This document shows positions 1 to 7,820 of a DNA stretch of 64,000 nucleotides, one piece after another (the stretch's first letter is position 1; every line of letters starts with the position of its first letter). Where the stretch lies: contig CAILLA010000039.1 of the NCBI GenBank assembly GCA_903834925.1, forward strand, positions 1 to 64,000. The letters run 5' to 3'. The position numbers and the translations under genes were made by a program. The notes below the pieces were generated by a model. The model searched no databases. It worked only from the letters and a program-made list of their open reading frames with translations, and was not told the origin of the DNA. Origin of the DNA: an uncultured Schlesneria sp. GTDB lineage: Bacteria; Planctomycetota; Planctomycetia; Planctomycetales; Planctomycetaceae.

Positions 1-70
1 AAGTATTGTCAGGGGTTGTAATTCATTTTTCGGCGTGGCCAGTTGGCCATCTCAATGAGGAGTCTCAACC

Positions 71-1447
71 GTGGAAAGCATCGAATCGAACAGCGGCGTA
101 TCTCGCCGCGATCTTCTCAAAGCAACCGGCACTGTTGCCGCAGCATCGGCGCTCGCTGGTGTTATGATCCCTAAGCACGTTTATGCAGGCGAAACCAATA
201 CGATTCAGGTCGCTCTGATCGGAGCCGGCGGACGTGGTACTGGAGCTGCCGAAAACGCTCTGTCGACGAAGCTCGGTCCAGTCAAGTTGACCGCAATGGC
301 TGACGTCTTCCCCGAAAAACTGAAGGGAAGCTTTGATTCGCTGAAGGGCAAATTCAAAGAGATGGTCGATGTCCCCGAAGAACGCAAGTTCATTGGATTC
401 GACGCCTACAAGCCCGCCATGGATTCTCTCAAGAAGGGCGACGTCGTCATCCTGACAACCCCTGTCGCGTTTCGCTGGGTCCATTTCAAGTACGCCATCG
501 ATCGTGGCCTCAACGTCTTCATGGAAAAGCCAACCACCGTCGATGGACCCAGCACAAGAAAAATGCTGGCACTGTACGAAGAGTCTGTCAAGAAGAACTT
601 GAAGGTCGGCGTCGGCCTCATGTGCCGGCATTGTGAAGGACGCGGCGAGCTGTTCAAGCGGATCAAGGATGGTGAACTCGGCGAATTGAACATGCTGCGA
701 GCTTACCGAGTTACTGGTCCGACCGGATCGGCTTTCGTCGGCAAGAACCAAGGCAAGCTCAGCGAGTTGATGTACCAGATCCAGAACTTCCATGGATTCC
801 TGTGGGCGAGCGGTGGTGGATTCAGCGACTTCCTGATCCACAACATCGACGAATGCTGCTGGATGAAAGACGCTTGGCCTGTCGAAGCCAAAGGATATGG
901 CGGACGTCATTTCCGAGGCGATTACATTGATCAGAACTTCGACACGTACTCGGTCGAGTACACCTTTGCGGACGGTGCCAAACTGTTCCTCGAAGGTCGT
1001 GGTATGATCAACTGTGCCAACGAATTCGCCAGCTATTGCCACGGCAGCAAGGGTTCCGCCGTGATTTCGCAAGCCGGTCACGCTCCTTCGAAGGCTCGAA
1101 TCTTCAAAGGACAAAAGATGACAGAAGACCAGGTCGTCTGGCGTTGCAAAGATCCCGAACCAAATCCCTATCAGTTGGAATGGGATCACATCATGCACGC
1201 GATCCGTCAGGACACGCCGTACAACGAAGCCAAGCGAGGAGCGGAAGCGAGCCTTGTTACTTCGATGGGTCGCATGGCCTGCCATACCGGCCGCGTAATC
1301 ACTTACGACGAAATCCTGAACTCGGAACACGAGTTCGCACCAAACGTCGACAAGCTGACCCTTGACGGCCCTGCTCCATTGCTGGCCAATGCAGAAGGTA
1401 AATACCCAATTCCTGCACCAGGAATCAAAACAACCCGCGAATATTAA
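71..1447 (+). CDS. Tat-exported Gfo/Idh/MocA family oxidoreductase
   Basis: A predicted NAD(P)-dependent sugar or polyol dehydrogenase of the Gfo/Idh/MocA family, 458 aa. The N-terminus carries a twin-arginine signal (SRRDLLK, residues 11-17) followed by an Ala-rich stretch, so the enzyme is probably exported folded with its cofactor. A Rossmann nucleotide site (GAGGRG, residues 51-56) follows, and the family EKP motif lies at 152-154. The start is a GTG preceded by an AGGAG-like site about 8 bases upstream; no ATG fits better. A strong hairpin lies just downstream. Exported members of this family are numerous in planctomycetes. The substrate cannot be told from sequence; the family is certain, the sugar specificity is not. 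Confidence 0.9.
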   Translation: MESIESNSGVSRRDLLKATGTVAAASALAGVMIPKHVYAGETNTIQVALIGAGGRGTGAAENALSTKLGPVKLTAMADVFPEKLKGSFDSLKGKFKEMVDVPEERKFIGFDAYKPAMDSLKKGDVVILTTPVAFRWVHFKYAIDRGLNVFMEKPTTVDGPSTRKMLALYEESVKKNLKVGVGLMCRHCEGRGELFKRIKDGELGELNMLRAYRVTGPTGSAFVGKNQGKLSELMYQIQNFHGFLWASGGGFSDFLIHNIDECCWMKDAWPVEAKGYGGRHFRGDYIDQNFDTYSVEYTFADGAKLFLEGRGMINCANEFASYCHGSKGSAVISQAGHAPSKARIFKGQKMTEDQVVWRCKDPEPNPYQLEWDHIMHAIRQDTPYNEAKRGAEASLVTSMGRMACHTGRVITYDEILNSEHEFAPNVDKLTLDGPAPLLANAEGKYPIPAPGIKTTREY

Positions 1448-1474
1448 TCGTTGGTTCGACGCTTAGACTTTCAG

Positions 1475-1508
1475 CCGGCTCGTTGGAAAGTGTTTTCCAA
1501 CGAGCCGG
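1475..1508 (+). terminator. Rho-independent terminator after the oxidoreductase
   Basis: A perfect 15-bp stem (1475-1489 with 1494-1508) closes a GTGT loop and is followed by TTTGT. It begins 28 bases after the stop codon of the oxidoreductase gene. Confidence 0.85.
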
Positions 1509-1592
1509 TTTGTCATTACCGAAGATACCCGCCAAAAGGCGCAGCGTTTGATTAGCACGGGGAACAGCGCGAAAGCATTTGAGCGGACACCA

Positions 1593-1726
1593 AACGATCA
1601 GCCTATTCTAAACCCGACGTTCGACGCTCATCAACCTGCAGTGCTGGCTGACGGCACTTTGCCCCCAATCACCGCGCGAACGATCATCCGATTCTAAGCC
1701 CGTCATCCGACGCGCATCAACCGGCT
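1593..1726. repeat. Imperfect direct repeat at the 3' end of the DUF1501 gene
   Basis: Two copies of roughly 47 bases (1593-1639 and 1679-1726) share the order AACGATCA, ATTCTAA, CCCG and CATCAACC. The second copy contains the stop codon of the DUF1501 gene; the first lies 86 bases further downstream of that gene. This looks like a partial tandem duplication of the gene's 3' end, or two copies of an intergenic repeat. Confidence 0.6.
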
Positions 1727-3198
1727 GCGCCGGTCTTGAGGATCTCGGTTACGACTCGGCCGCTTACGTCGGTCAATCGAAAATCTCGACCGTTATAACG
1801 ATAGGTCAACTCTTCGTGTCTCAGGCCCATCTGATTAAGAATCGTGGCATGCAGGTCATTGACGCTGACTCGATCAATTAATGCCTTATGGCCGATCTCG
1901 TCGGTTTCGCCGAAAATTGTGCCACCTTTTACTCCGCCCCCGGCGAACCAAGTGGTGAAGGCGTGGGGGTTATGATCCCGGCCTGTTCCCCCTTTTTGGA
2001 CCAGCGGCAGCCGGCCAAACTCACCGCCCCAGATCACGAGTGTTTCGTCGAGCATTCCTCTTTCGGCCAAATCGGTCAGTAGAGCCGCGATCGGCTGATC
2101 GGTTTCGGCAGCGAAACCCGTATGATTTCCAGCAATATTGGCGTGGCCGTCCCAGCTTCGTTCGTTCTCCATGCCGCCTGAATAGATCTGCACAAACCGA
2201 ACACCTCGTTCAACCAGCCGGCGAGCGGTCAGGCACTGTTTCGAAAAATGAGCGCATTTCGGATTGTCCAGACCGTACAGTTTTTGGGTCGACTCCGATT
2301 CTCTCGTCAGATCCAATGCTTCGGGAGCCGCCATTTGCATCCGATATGCCAGTTCAAACGATTCAATCCGAGCAGCAAGTTCGGTCTCAGCCGAATGCCT
2401 ATCAAGGTGTTGTCGATTGAGGCTTCCCAAGAGATCCAGTTGAGACCGCTGTTGAGAGTCGGTCATCTCGTTCGCCCGTTTCAAGTTTTCAATGGGATCA
2501 CCCTGCGGCTTCAATGCTGTTCCCTGGAAAACACTTGGCAAGAACCCTGCACCCCAGTTCTGAGCATGCCCCTTGGGGATGCCTCGTCCGAGTGTGTCAT
2601 ACATCACCACGAACGCAGGGAGGTTTTGACTTTCGCTGCCAAGCCCGTAAGTCACCCACGACCCGACACAAGGGAACCCCTGGCGAGCAAATCCCGTATT
2701 GATTTTGAATAAGGCGGGAGAATGATTGTTTGAATCCGTCCAACAGGAATAAACAAATGCCATTCGGTCGACATGGCGAGACAGCTGTGGGAAGATTTCA
2801 CTGACCCACGCCCCGCATTCGCCATGTTGAGCGAACTTGAACGGCGACTTCATTAGCGGCCCACCCTGGCCGGCAAAGAAGCCTGTTGTCTGGTCAAACC
2901 CCGCCAATTCCTTTCCATCCCGCTTTTCAAGCTCGGGCTTATAGTCCCACGTATCGACTTGCGATGGCCCGCCATTCATGAACAGCCAAATCACGGACTT
3001 GGCCTTCCCAGCAAAATGCCCTGGCCTGGACGCAAGTGGATTGATCCCTAGACCCGTCGCCGCATTCGCGAGCCGTCCGTCCTGAGCCAACAGTCCGGCC
3101 AGTGCCAATGAACCAAACCCATTCCCAGCCCGCTGTAGAAACTGACGCCGGGACGAAAACACTGGGGCCGGGTTGGCAAAAAATGGAGTGGTGATCAT
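1717..3198 (-). CDS. DUF1501 family secreted protein
   Basis: A DUF1501 protein (sulfatase-fold family of unknown activity, greatly expanded in planctomycetes), 493 aa from the chosen start. A twin-arginine signal (SSRRQFLQ, near residues 15-22) implies Tat export. Family-typical segments are visible: WLFMNGGPSQVDTWDYKP near the N-terminus, YSGGMENERSWDGH in the middle and WGGEFGRLP with GTGRDHNP towards the end. The ATG at 3198 is preferred to an upstream GTG at 3246 because AAGG stands 7 bases before it. In planctomycetes these genes often neighbour DUF1549/DUF1553 cytochrome-like genes, but none is adjacent here. Family assignment is firm; function is unknown. Confidence 0.9.
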   Translation of the reverse strand: MITTPFFANPAPVFSSRRQFLQRAGNGFGSLALAGLLAQDGRLANAATGLGINPLASRPGHFAGKAKSVIWLFMNGGPSQVDTWDYKPELEKRDGKELAGFDQTTGFFAGQGGPLMKSPFKFAQHGECGAWVSEIFPQLSRHVDRMAFVYSCWTDSNNHSPALFKINTGFARQGFPCVGSWVTYGLGSESQNLPAFVVMYDTLGRGIPKGHAQNWGAGFLPSVFQGTALKPQGDPIENLKRANEMTDSQQRSQLDLLGSLNRQHLDRHSAETELAARIESFELAYRMQMAAPEALDLTRESESTQKLYGLDNPKCAHFSKQCLTARRLVERGVRFVQIYSGGMENERSWDGHANIAGNHTGFAAETDQPIAALLTDLAERGMLDETLVIWGGEFGRLPLVQKGGTGRDHNPHAFTTWFAGGGVKGGTIFGETDEIGHKALIDRVSVNDLHATILNQMGLRHEELTYRYNGRDFRLTDVSGRVVTEILKTGAAG

Positions 3199-3327
3199 AT
3201 TCGGCCTTACGGAATCGACGGTTGAAAGAGATTGCCTGTTCGACACTGTTGATCATACCGGGAACGGCATTACTTTCGTAACATTAATCAAAAGAGACCA
3301 AGAAATCCTTTGTGTTGAGCCTGGGCG

Positions 3328-4017
3328 ATGATGAAATTTTACTATCGTTGGAAATTCACAGTTCTGCTGATCGTTATTCTTCTGCTGAACATCACTCGAG
3401 TGTTGACCGTCGATGACTACGAGGATCAGTTCATCGTAGATTTCCTGGGCGCAGCGTTACTTGCCACTGCCACGATCTCGTTATGTGTTAACAAGCATTC
3501 ACGCGTCGTCGCGCTGTTATTGGGAATTCCAGCGGTCGTTTTGTCTCTCGCTCGAAATCTGGTTTCCGATCATTGGCAACATGCGGTTCTGATTGGCGGA
3601 CGAGTTGCAACACTGCTGTTTCTCGCATTTATTATTGGCATGATTTTGCAAACCTTACTGACACAGGAAAAGGCCACCGTTGATCATATTTCCGGTGCCT
3701 TCTGTGGATACGTTTTGATCGGCGTCCTGTTTGCCGAAGCATTTTGCTTACTGGAGGTCGTCGTCCCCAATTCCTATCGCTGGGAAGGTATCACGCGCAG
3801 TGATGGGGACGATTCGTTTCAACTCTGGCTGATGCTCGAATATTTCAGCTTTACAACACTGACAACGCTAGGTTTCGGAGACGTGGTTCCGATGACGCCG
3901 GCAGCACGATTTCTCGCGATCTGGGAGGTGATTTCCGGTCAGTTTTATCTCGCCGTTCTCGTTGCTGGCCTGGTCAATCTTCGAGGAGCACAAGAGCCGA
4001 CAAACTCCGAAGAATGA
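3328..4017 (+). CDS. Potassium-channel-like ion channel protein
   Basis: An inner-membrane protein of 229 aa with about five hydrophobic segments (roughly 10-24, 38-54, 60-75, 87-111 and 123-145), then a pore loop and a final helix (about 192-215). The pore loop carries TLGFGD (residues 180-185), the selectivity-filter signature of the two-pore-domain ion-channel family (Ion_trans_2), in which GFGD replaces the commoner GYGD. No cytosolic ligand-binding domain is present, so gating is not evident. The start could be either of two tandem ATG codons (3328 or 3331). The gene is divergent from the DUF1501 gene and ends at a bidirectional terminator. Confidence 0.85.
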   Translation: MMKFYYRWKFTVLLIVILLLNITRVLTVDDYEDQFIVDFLGAALLATATISLCVNKHSRVVALLLGIPAVVLSLARNLVSDHWQHAVLIGGRVATLLFLAFIIGMILQTLLTQEKATVDHISGAFCGYVLIGVLFAEAFCLLEVVVPNSYRWEGITRSDGDDSFQLWLMLEYFSFTTLTTLGFGDVVPMTPAARFLAIWEVISGQFYLAVLVAGLVNLRGAQEPTNSEE

Positions 4018-4020
4018 TAA

Positions 4021-4056
4021 AAAAGTCCTTGCGAATGTTGGTTCGCAGGGACTTTT
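4021..4056. terminator. Bidirectional terminator between convergent genes
   Basis: A 15-bp stem with one G-U pair (4021-4035 with 4042-4056) has a six-base loop, with A-run and T-run flanks suitable for both strands. It sits between the channel gene and the convergent Ala-rich repeat gene. Confidence 0.85.
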
Positions 4057-4116
4057 AATTCTTATTCGTAAGATTCGTGGTCAAGAAATCTTCTGTCTTG
4101 CCACAAGTTTTTAACG

Positions 4117-5520
4117 CTATTTCGAAGAATCTTGATCAGTGGTGGCCACGTCTTGTGATTCGGGCTTTGGCAGAAGGATCAGCACCCATTTTTCTGTTTT
4201 TCCGTTTTTGTGAATCAGGGCTGGTGCTTCGCCACTGGTGAGATTGCTGAGTCCCGCCTCAATGAAGAAATTCTTATTGTTGCCCACTGTCCAAGCGGCT
4301 CGCTGGGTTTCTTTGTCGACGGAACCATGAATGGGCAGCGCGTGATCTGAGACAAGATCAGTGTAGTTCCCTTGAATAATTCCTTCTTTGTTAATCGCCA
4401 GTTGCACGGCCAGTTGTGCGTGTTGCTCTTCGTTTCTGACCAGTGCGTAAACTCCGAGTGGAATCCAGTGGTCATGAGGCGATGTCTTCGAGTTCTGACC
4501 AATCATCGCCAGATCGGCCGCTTGCTGGCTGAAAGCACCTGCGGTCCCGACGTTCTGGCCATCAACGATCACGTCCCCGTTCAGAAGAGTGACGTTGTCT
4601 CCGTACCCGTACGAGACGGGATTGTTGCCATAACTACAATGAGCTGCGATACCGGCCATGTTCGTCGCATTCCACGCTGCACCAGCTGGCCAGTTTGTGG
4701 CAGTCCATGCTTCGGGATGATCGTTATGCCACTGCTGGTTATAGAGGTTCGGGTGATCGTAAGAATCTCGGACTGCTGAGTACCCGGCGGCGGCCCCGAC
4801 GGCACCGGAACCGGCAGGTTGATTGTGATTGGCAGCTGCGGCTCCGATGGCAGCTCCTTGAGCGCCAGTAACGGCGGGCTGATTTCGATTGGCGGCTGCA
4901 GCCCCCAACGCGGCACCGGTGGCACCCGATACTTGTGGATTATTTCGGTTTGCGGCAGCAGCACCGACTGCGGCTCCTTCAGCGCCGGAAGCAGCAGGCT
5001 TATTCCGATTGGCAGCCGCAGCCCCGGCAGCGACACCCTCTGCACCAGTTGCCGCAGGCTTATTCCGATTTGCGGCAGCAGCACCGGCGGCAGCCCCCTC
5101 GGCACCGGACGCCGCTGGCTTGTTCTTATTCGCTGCCGCAGCACCCGCTGCAGCCCCTTCCGCTCCCGATGCACCGGACTTGTTCTTATTGGCCGCTGCG
5201 GCTCCGGCGGCAGCCCCTTCAGCACCCGAAGGTTGAGATGATTTATGTTTCTGTTCTGCTTCGGCATGCTGGGCCTGGTTAGGCGTAGACTTCTTACCAG
5301 GACCTTCTGACCATTCTCCGCCAGGAGGTTTGTTGCCACCCTTATTTTCATTCGCCGATTTTTCGCCTCCCTTATGAGGTTCGGCTCCCTTGCCTTGTTT
5401 TTCGCCGGGTTTTTCCTGCTTTTCTTTCTCGCCGCCCTTACCGCGCTGCTGGCCAAATGCCAGCGGGACCGTAAGACACAACGCAATTGCCACCACCATG
5501 CTGACGAGCTGCCGTTTCAT
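4117..5520 (-). CDS. Secreted Ala/Gly-rich repeat protein, mu-protocadherin-like annotation class
   Basis: A secreted protein of 467 aa of unknown function. Residues 1-23 form a signal peptide (cleavage after AFG). Residues 24-97 are highly charged (Lys, Glu, Gly). Residues 98 to about 246 hold about seven and a half tandem 20-residue repeats of the form GAEGAAAGAAAANKNKPAA. A folded C-terminal region follows with HPEAW, YGYGDNV and a segment containing KTEKWVLILLPKP. Similar architecture is seen in planctomycete proteins labelled mu-protocadherin-like cell-surface proteins, though that label has little functional meaning. The Ala-rich repeats may form an extended spacer. The function of the C-terminal region is not recognised. 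Confidence 0.75.
   Translation of the reverse strand: MKRQLVSMVVAIALCLTVPLAFGQQRGKGGEKEKQEKPGEKQGKGAEPHKGGEKSANENKGGNKPPGGEWSEGPGKKSTPNQAQHAEAEQKHKSSQPSGAEGAAAGAAAANKNKSGASGAEGAAAGAAAANKNKPAASGAEGAAAGAAAANRNKPAATGAEGVAAGAAAANRNKPAASGAEGAAVGAAAANRNNPQVSGATGAALGAAAANRNQPAVTGAQGAAIGAAAANHNQPAGSGAVGAAAGYSAVRDSYDHPNLYNQQWHNDHPEAWTATNWPAGAAWNATNMAGIAAHCSYGNNPVSYGYGDNVTLLNGDVIVDGQNVGTAGAFSQQAADLAMIGQNSKTSPHDHWIPLGVYALVRNEEQHAQLAVQLAINKEGIIQGNYTDLVSDHALPIHGSVDKETQRAAWTVGNNKNFFIEAGLSNLTSGEAPALIHKNGKTEKWVLILLPKPESQDVATTDQDSSK
4783..5229 (-). repeat. 60-bp coding tandem repeat
   Basis: Seven to eight 60-base units encode the 20-residue Ala/Gly repeats. Units at the N-terminal side of the protein are nearly identical in protein sequence (AANKNKP/AANRNKP); those towards the C-terminal side diverge (NRNNPQV, NRNQPAV, NHNQPAG). 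This suggests recent expansion at one end. Confidence 0.85.
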
Positions 5521-6029
5521 GATCGTTCATTTCGGAAAAGAGAATATCCGGCGTCACGAAAAATGTGACCCGACAAAGAGTAGACGGCAATTGTCGGTAA
5601 ACTACAAGTGATTTCATTCGGGAAATCAAGTTCCCATCTCAAGATGAGCTTCCGATGAATTGCTTCATCGTTCAGCCACATAGGCCATATTGAATCAGTT
5701 CTGCGTCGATCGACGGACTCCGCTTTCACACTCACCAAGGTCGCTTCAATTGGATTGTTTCCTAAGCTTTTCAGACTCATGGAATGTTTGGCGCCGTTCA
5801 ATCGAAGTTAGTCGATGACGTACCGAGATGTCGTTGGTGTGTTCATAAGCTCAAAACGATTTGGTTTTTGATTTGCATGAGATTTTTTCTTTTAAATCTT
5901 GCAAACCGGAAGTGTATCGATTGTTCACTCTTCGTGACTTTTACTTTTTTGCGTGCGTACGCAATTCGGTCACGATCGGTATGCGACTTTTCATTCGCAA
6001 ACGAGAATCTTATTGAGGGGAGTGTCGGT
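5521..6029. other. Intergenic region, divergent promoters presumed
   Basis: No credible gene is seen. The stretch is T-rich near 5860-5950 and holds a palindromic site, TTGCGT-GCGT-ACGCAA (5949-5964), 66 bases before the lectin gene. That site could be an operator. No clear -35/-10 pair could be assigned by eye. Confidence 0.4.
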
Positions 6030-6686
6030 ATGAAATTGTTTTTGAAGGGTCTTTTTTTGAACGTCGTTTTATTCGCCGGATTTTCTACGGTATCGGGATC
6101 AACGATTGAGGGGCCGATCTACGATTCAATCAGTAACGTAAATCTATACGTAGTTTCCAGCGGATCATGGAACCAAGCGGAATCTCAGGCCGTGGCGCTT
6201 GGCGGCCATCTCGTGACCATTCATAGTGCTGCTGAGAATCAATTCATCGTCAACAACGTGTTAGTTAACTTCGCCGGAAGTGGCGGTCCAAATCTTTCTG
6301 ACGTTCCACTTTGGATTGGGTTATACGATCCGACGGGTGCCGGAAGCAATGACGGTAGCAGTTCTGGTCATGCCGCAAATTTTGTGTGGGCTGATGGTTC
6401 AACGTCAACATACAGAAATTGGAATTCCGGCGAACCGAATAATGCCGGTGGCACCGAGTACTATGCAAACATCAACTGGCATTACTCCGTCAGTAGTTCC
6501 GAAACCGTTGGGACATGGAACGATACGCCACTGGGTGGAAGTTCCGGTTATGGCGGCAATTCAAATGGCACCTATTACGGAATTGCTGCGGTCCCCGTGC
6601 CCGAGCCGTCCTCTTTCGCACTTCTCGGGCTCGGCATCGCCGGGTTCGCGTTGCAAGCTTATCGTCGACGGAATGCGACCGTGTGA
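6030..6686 (+). CDS. C-type-lectin-like PEP-CTERM protein
   Basis: A 218-aa secreted protein with a signal peptide (1-23), a C-type-lectin-like domain (about 38-186) and a PEP-CTERM sorting tail. The lectin fold is indicated by WNQAESQA followed by GGHLVTI (59-64), WIGL (95-98), GEPNN (134-138) and WND (163-165). The tail has PEP at 191-193, a hydrophobic helix (196-209) and a basic end (RRR 212-214), which is the substrate signature for exosortase-type processing. The ATG at 6030 is chosen because GAGGGGAG lies just upstream and the signal peptide begins there; an in-frame upstream extension to 5784 has no such support. No exosortase gene is in the window. Confidence 0.88.
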   Translation: MKLFLKGLFLNVVLFAGFSTVSGSTIEGPIYDSISNVNLYVVSSGSWNQAESQAVALGGHLVTIHSAAENQFIVNNVLVNFAGSGGPNLSDVPLWIGLYDPTGAGSNDGSSSGHAANFVWADGSTSTYRNWNSGEPNNAGGTEYYANINWHYSVSSSETVGTWNDTPLGGSSGYGGNSNGTYYGIAAVPVPEPSSFALLGLGIAGFALQAYRRRNATV

Positions 6687-6723
6687 ACTTTCGTCAGGTG
6701 ATCTGATGGCGTGATTTTTTGCT

Positions 6724-6765
6724 AAAAAAAGGCCGGCTTCAGGAAACTGATGCCGGCCTTTTTTT
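6724..6765 (+). terminator. Rho-independent terminator after the lectin gene
   Basis: The stem GGCCGGC/GCCGGCC (6731-6737 with 6752-6758) continues inward as TCAG/CTGA around a GAAA tetraloop. It is flanked by seven A and seven T, so it can work in both directions. From here to 7004 I see nothing else. Confidence 0.9.
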
Positions 6766-7004
6766 GTTTTGTAAACATACGCAACGGCATCACCATTGAA
6801 CACGGCATGCCCAGCAGTCATTTTGGAAAAAATTGACGTTTGTACGTAACGGAATTTTAAAGATATCACCTTGAACCGAAGTCCTTGTTTTCCCGACTTG
6901 GTCTTTCAGTCCCTGAAACGTCCGTGGTAGAACGTGGCTTCGATTGGGGTACGAGTTCGATGCTCCTTCTCATCAATGTGTAATTTTCTCAAACTGGATC
7001 TGGA

Positions 7005-7820
7005 ATGGAACTGAGCGGTCGTGTTGTTCTCGTGACCGGTGGTGCGAACGGAATTGGTCGCGCTTTGTGCCAGCGAATTGCACGGGAACAACCTCGTGGA
7101 ATCGTGATCGCGGATCGCGATCTGGCAAACGCCGAATTGGTTGCTCGGGAAATCGGTGCCACAGCGGTTGTCTGTGACGTCAGTTGTGAGGCGGATATCC
7201 AATCGGTGGTCCAGCAGACCCGCGACTTATTCGAGCGAATCGATGTTGTCATCTCGAACGCGGGTGTGACGATCAAAGGGGGATTCGAAGCGCCGGACGA
7301 AGACTGGAATCGACTGTGGCAGATCAACGTGATGGCTCATGTTTATCTTTCACGGGCGACGGTTCCTGCGCTGATTGAACAGGGGGGCGGGACGTTTGTG
7401 ATCACGGCTTCCGCAGCGGGATTGTTGACCGAAATTGGTTCGGCCGCTTATTCCGTGACCAAGCATGGTGCGGTTGCCTTTGCTGAATGGCTTTCCGTCC
7501 ATTATCGCAATCGTGGCCTCAACGTCGCTTGCCTTTGCCCGGCCGGCGTCGCCACCGACTTTCTGGACATGGAAGACCCGATCCACCAGTTCCTGCACTT
7601 CATGTCGGTCACGCCGGAACATGTTGCGGAGTGCGTGATTGAGGTACTCAGGAACGAAACGTTTCTGGTCTTGCCGCAGCCCGACGTCAAGGAATTCTTT
7701 CAATTCAAGACGCAGAACTACGATCAATGGCTTCACAACTTCGCACACGTTCATACGCGAATTCAAAAACGGTTGGCACGACGGGCTGTGCCTGACGCAA
7801 AGTCGTCAGAAACTCTCTGA
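7005..7820 (+). CDS. SDR family NAD(P)-dependent oxidoreductase
   Basis: A classical short-chain dehydrogenase/reductase of 271 aa. It has the cofactor motif TGGANGIG (11-18), NAG (85-87) and the catalytic Tyr149 and Lys153 in YSVTK, with Ser136 in place. Length and motifs are those of a complete, active enzyme; the substrate is unknown. Its last 15 bases overlap the 3' end of the convergent aldehyde:ferredoxin oxidoreductase gene. A role with that enzyme in aldehyde or alcohol metabolism is possible but only positional. Confidence 0.92.
   Translation: MELSGRVVLVTGGANGIGRALCQRIAREQPRGIVIADRDLANAELVAREIGATAVVCDVSCEADIQSVVQQTRDLFERIDVVISNAGVTIKGGFEAPDEDWNRLWQINVMAHVYLSRATVPALIEQGGGTFVITASAAGLLTEIGSAAYSVTKHGAVAFAEWLSVHYRNRGLNVACLCPAGVATDFLDMEDPIHQFLHFMSVTPEHVAECVIEVLRNETFLVLPQPDVKEFFQFKTQNYDQWLHNFAHVHTRIQKRLARRAVPDAKSSETL

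Noticed and set aside
65-1330. Long minus-strand open frame opposite the Gfo/Idh/MocA gene
   Set aside because: It lies entirely over a gene with clear family motifs and has no domain or ribosome site of its own; it is a frame shadow.
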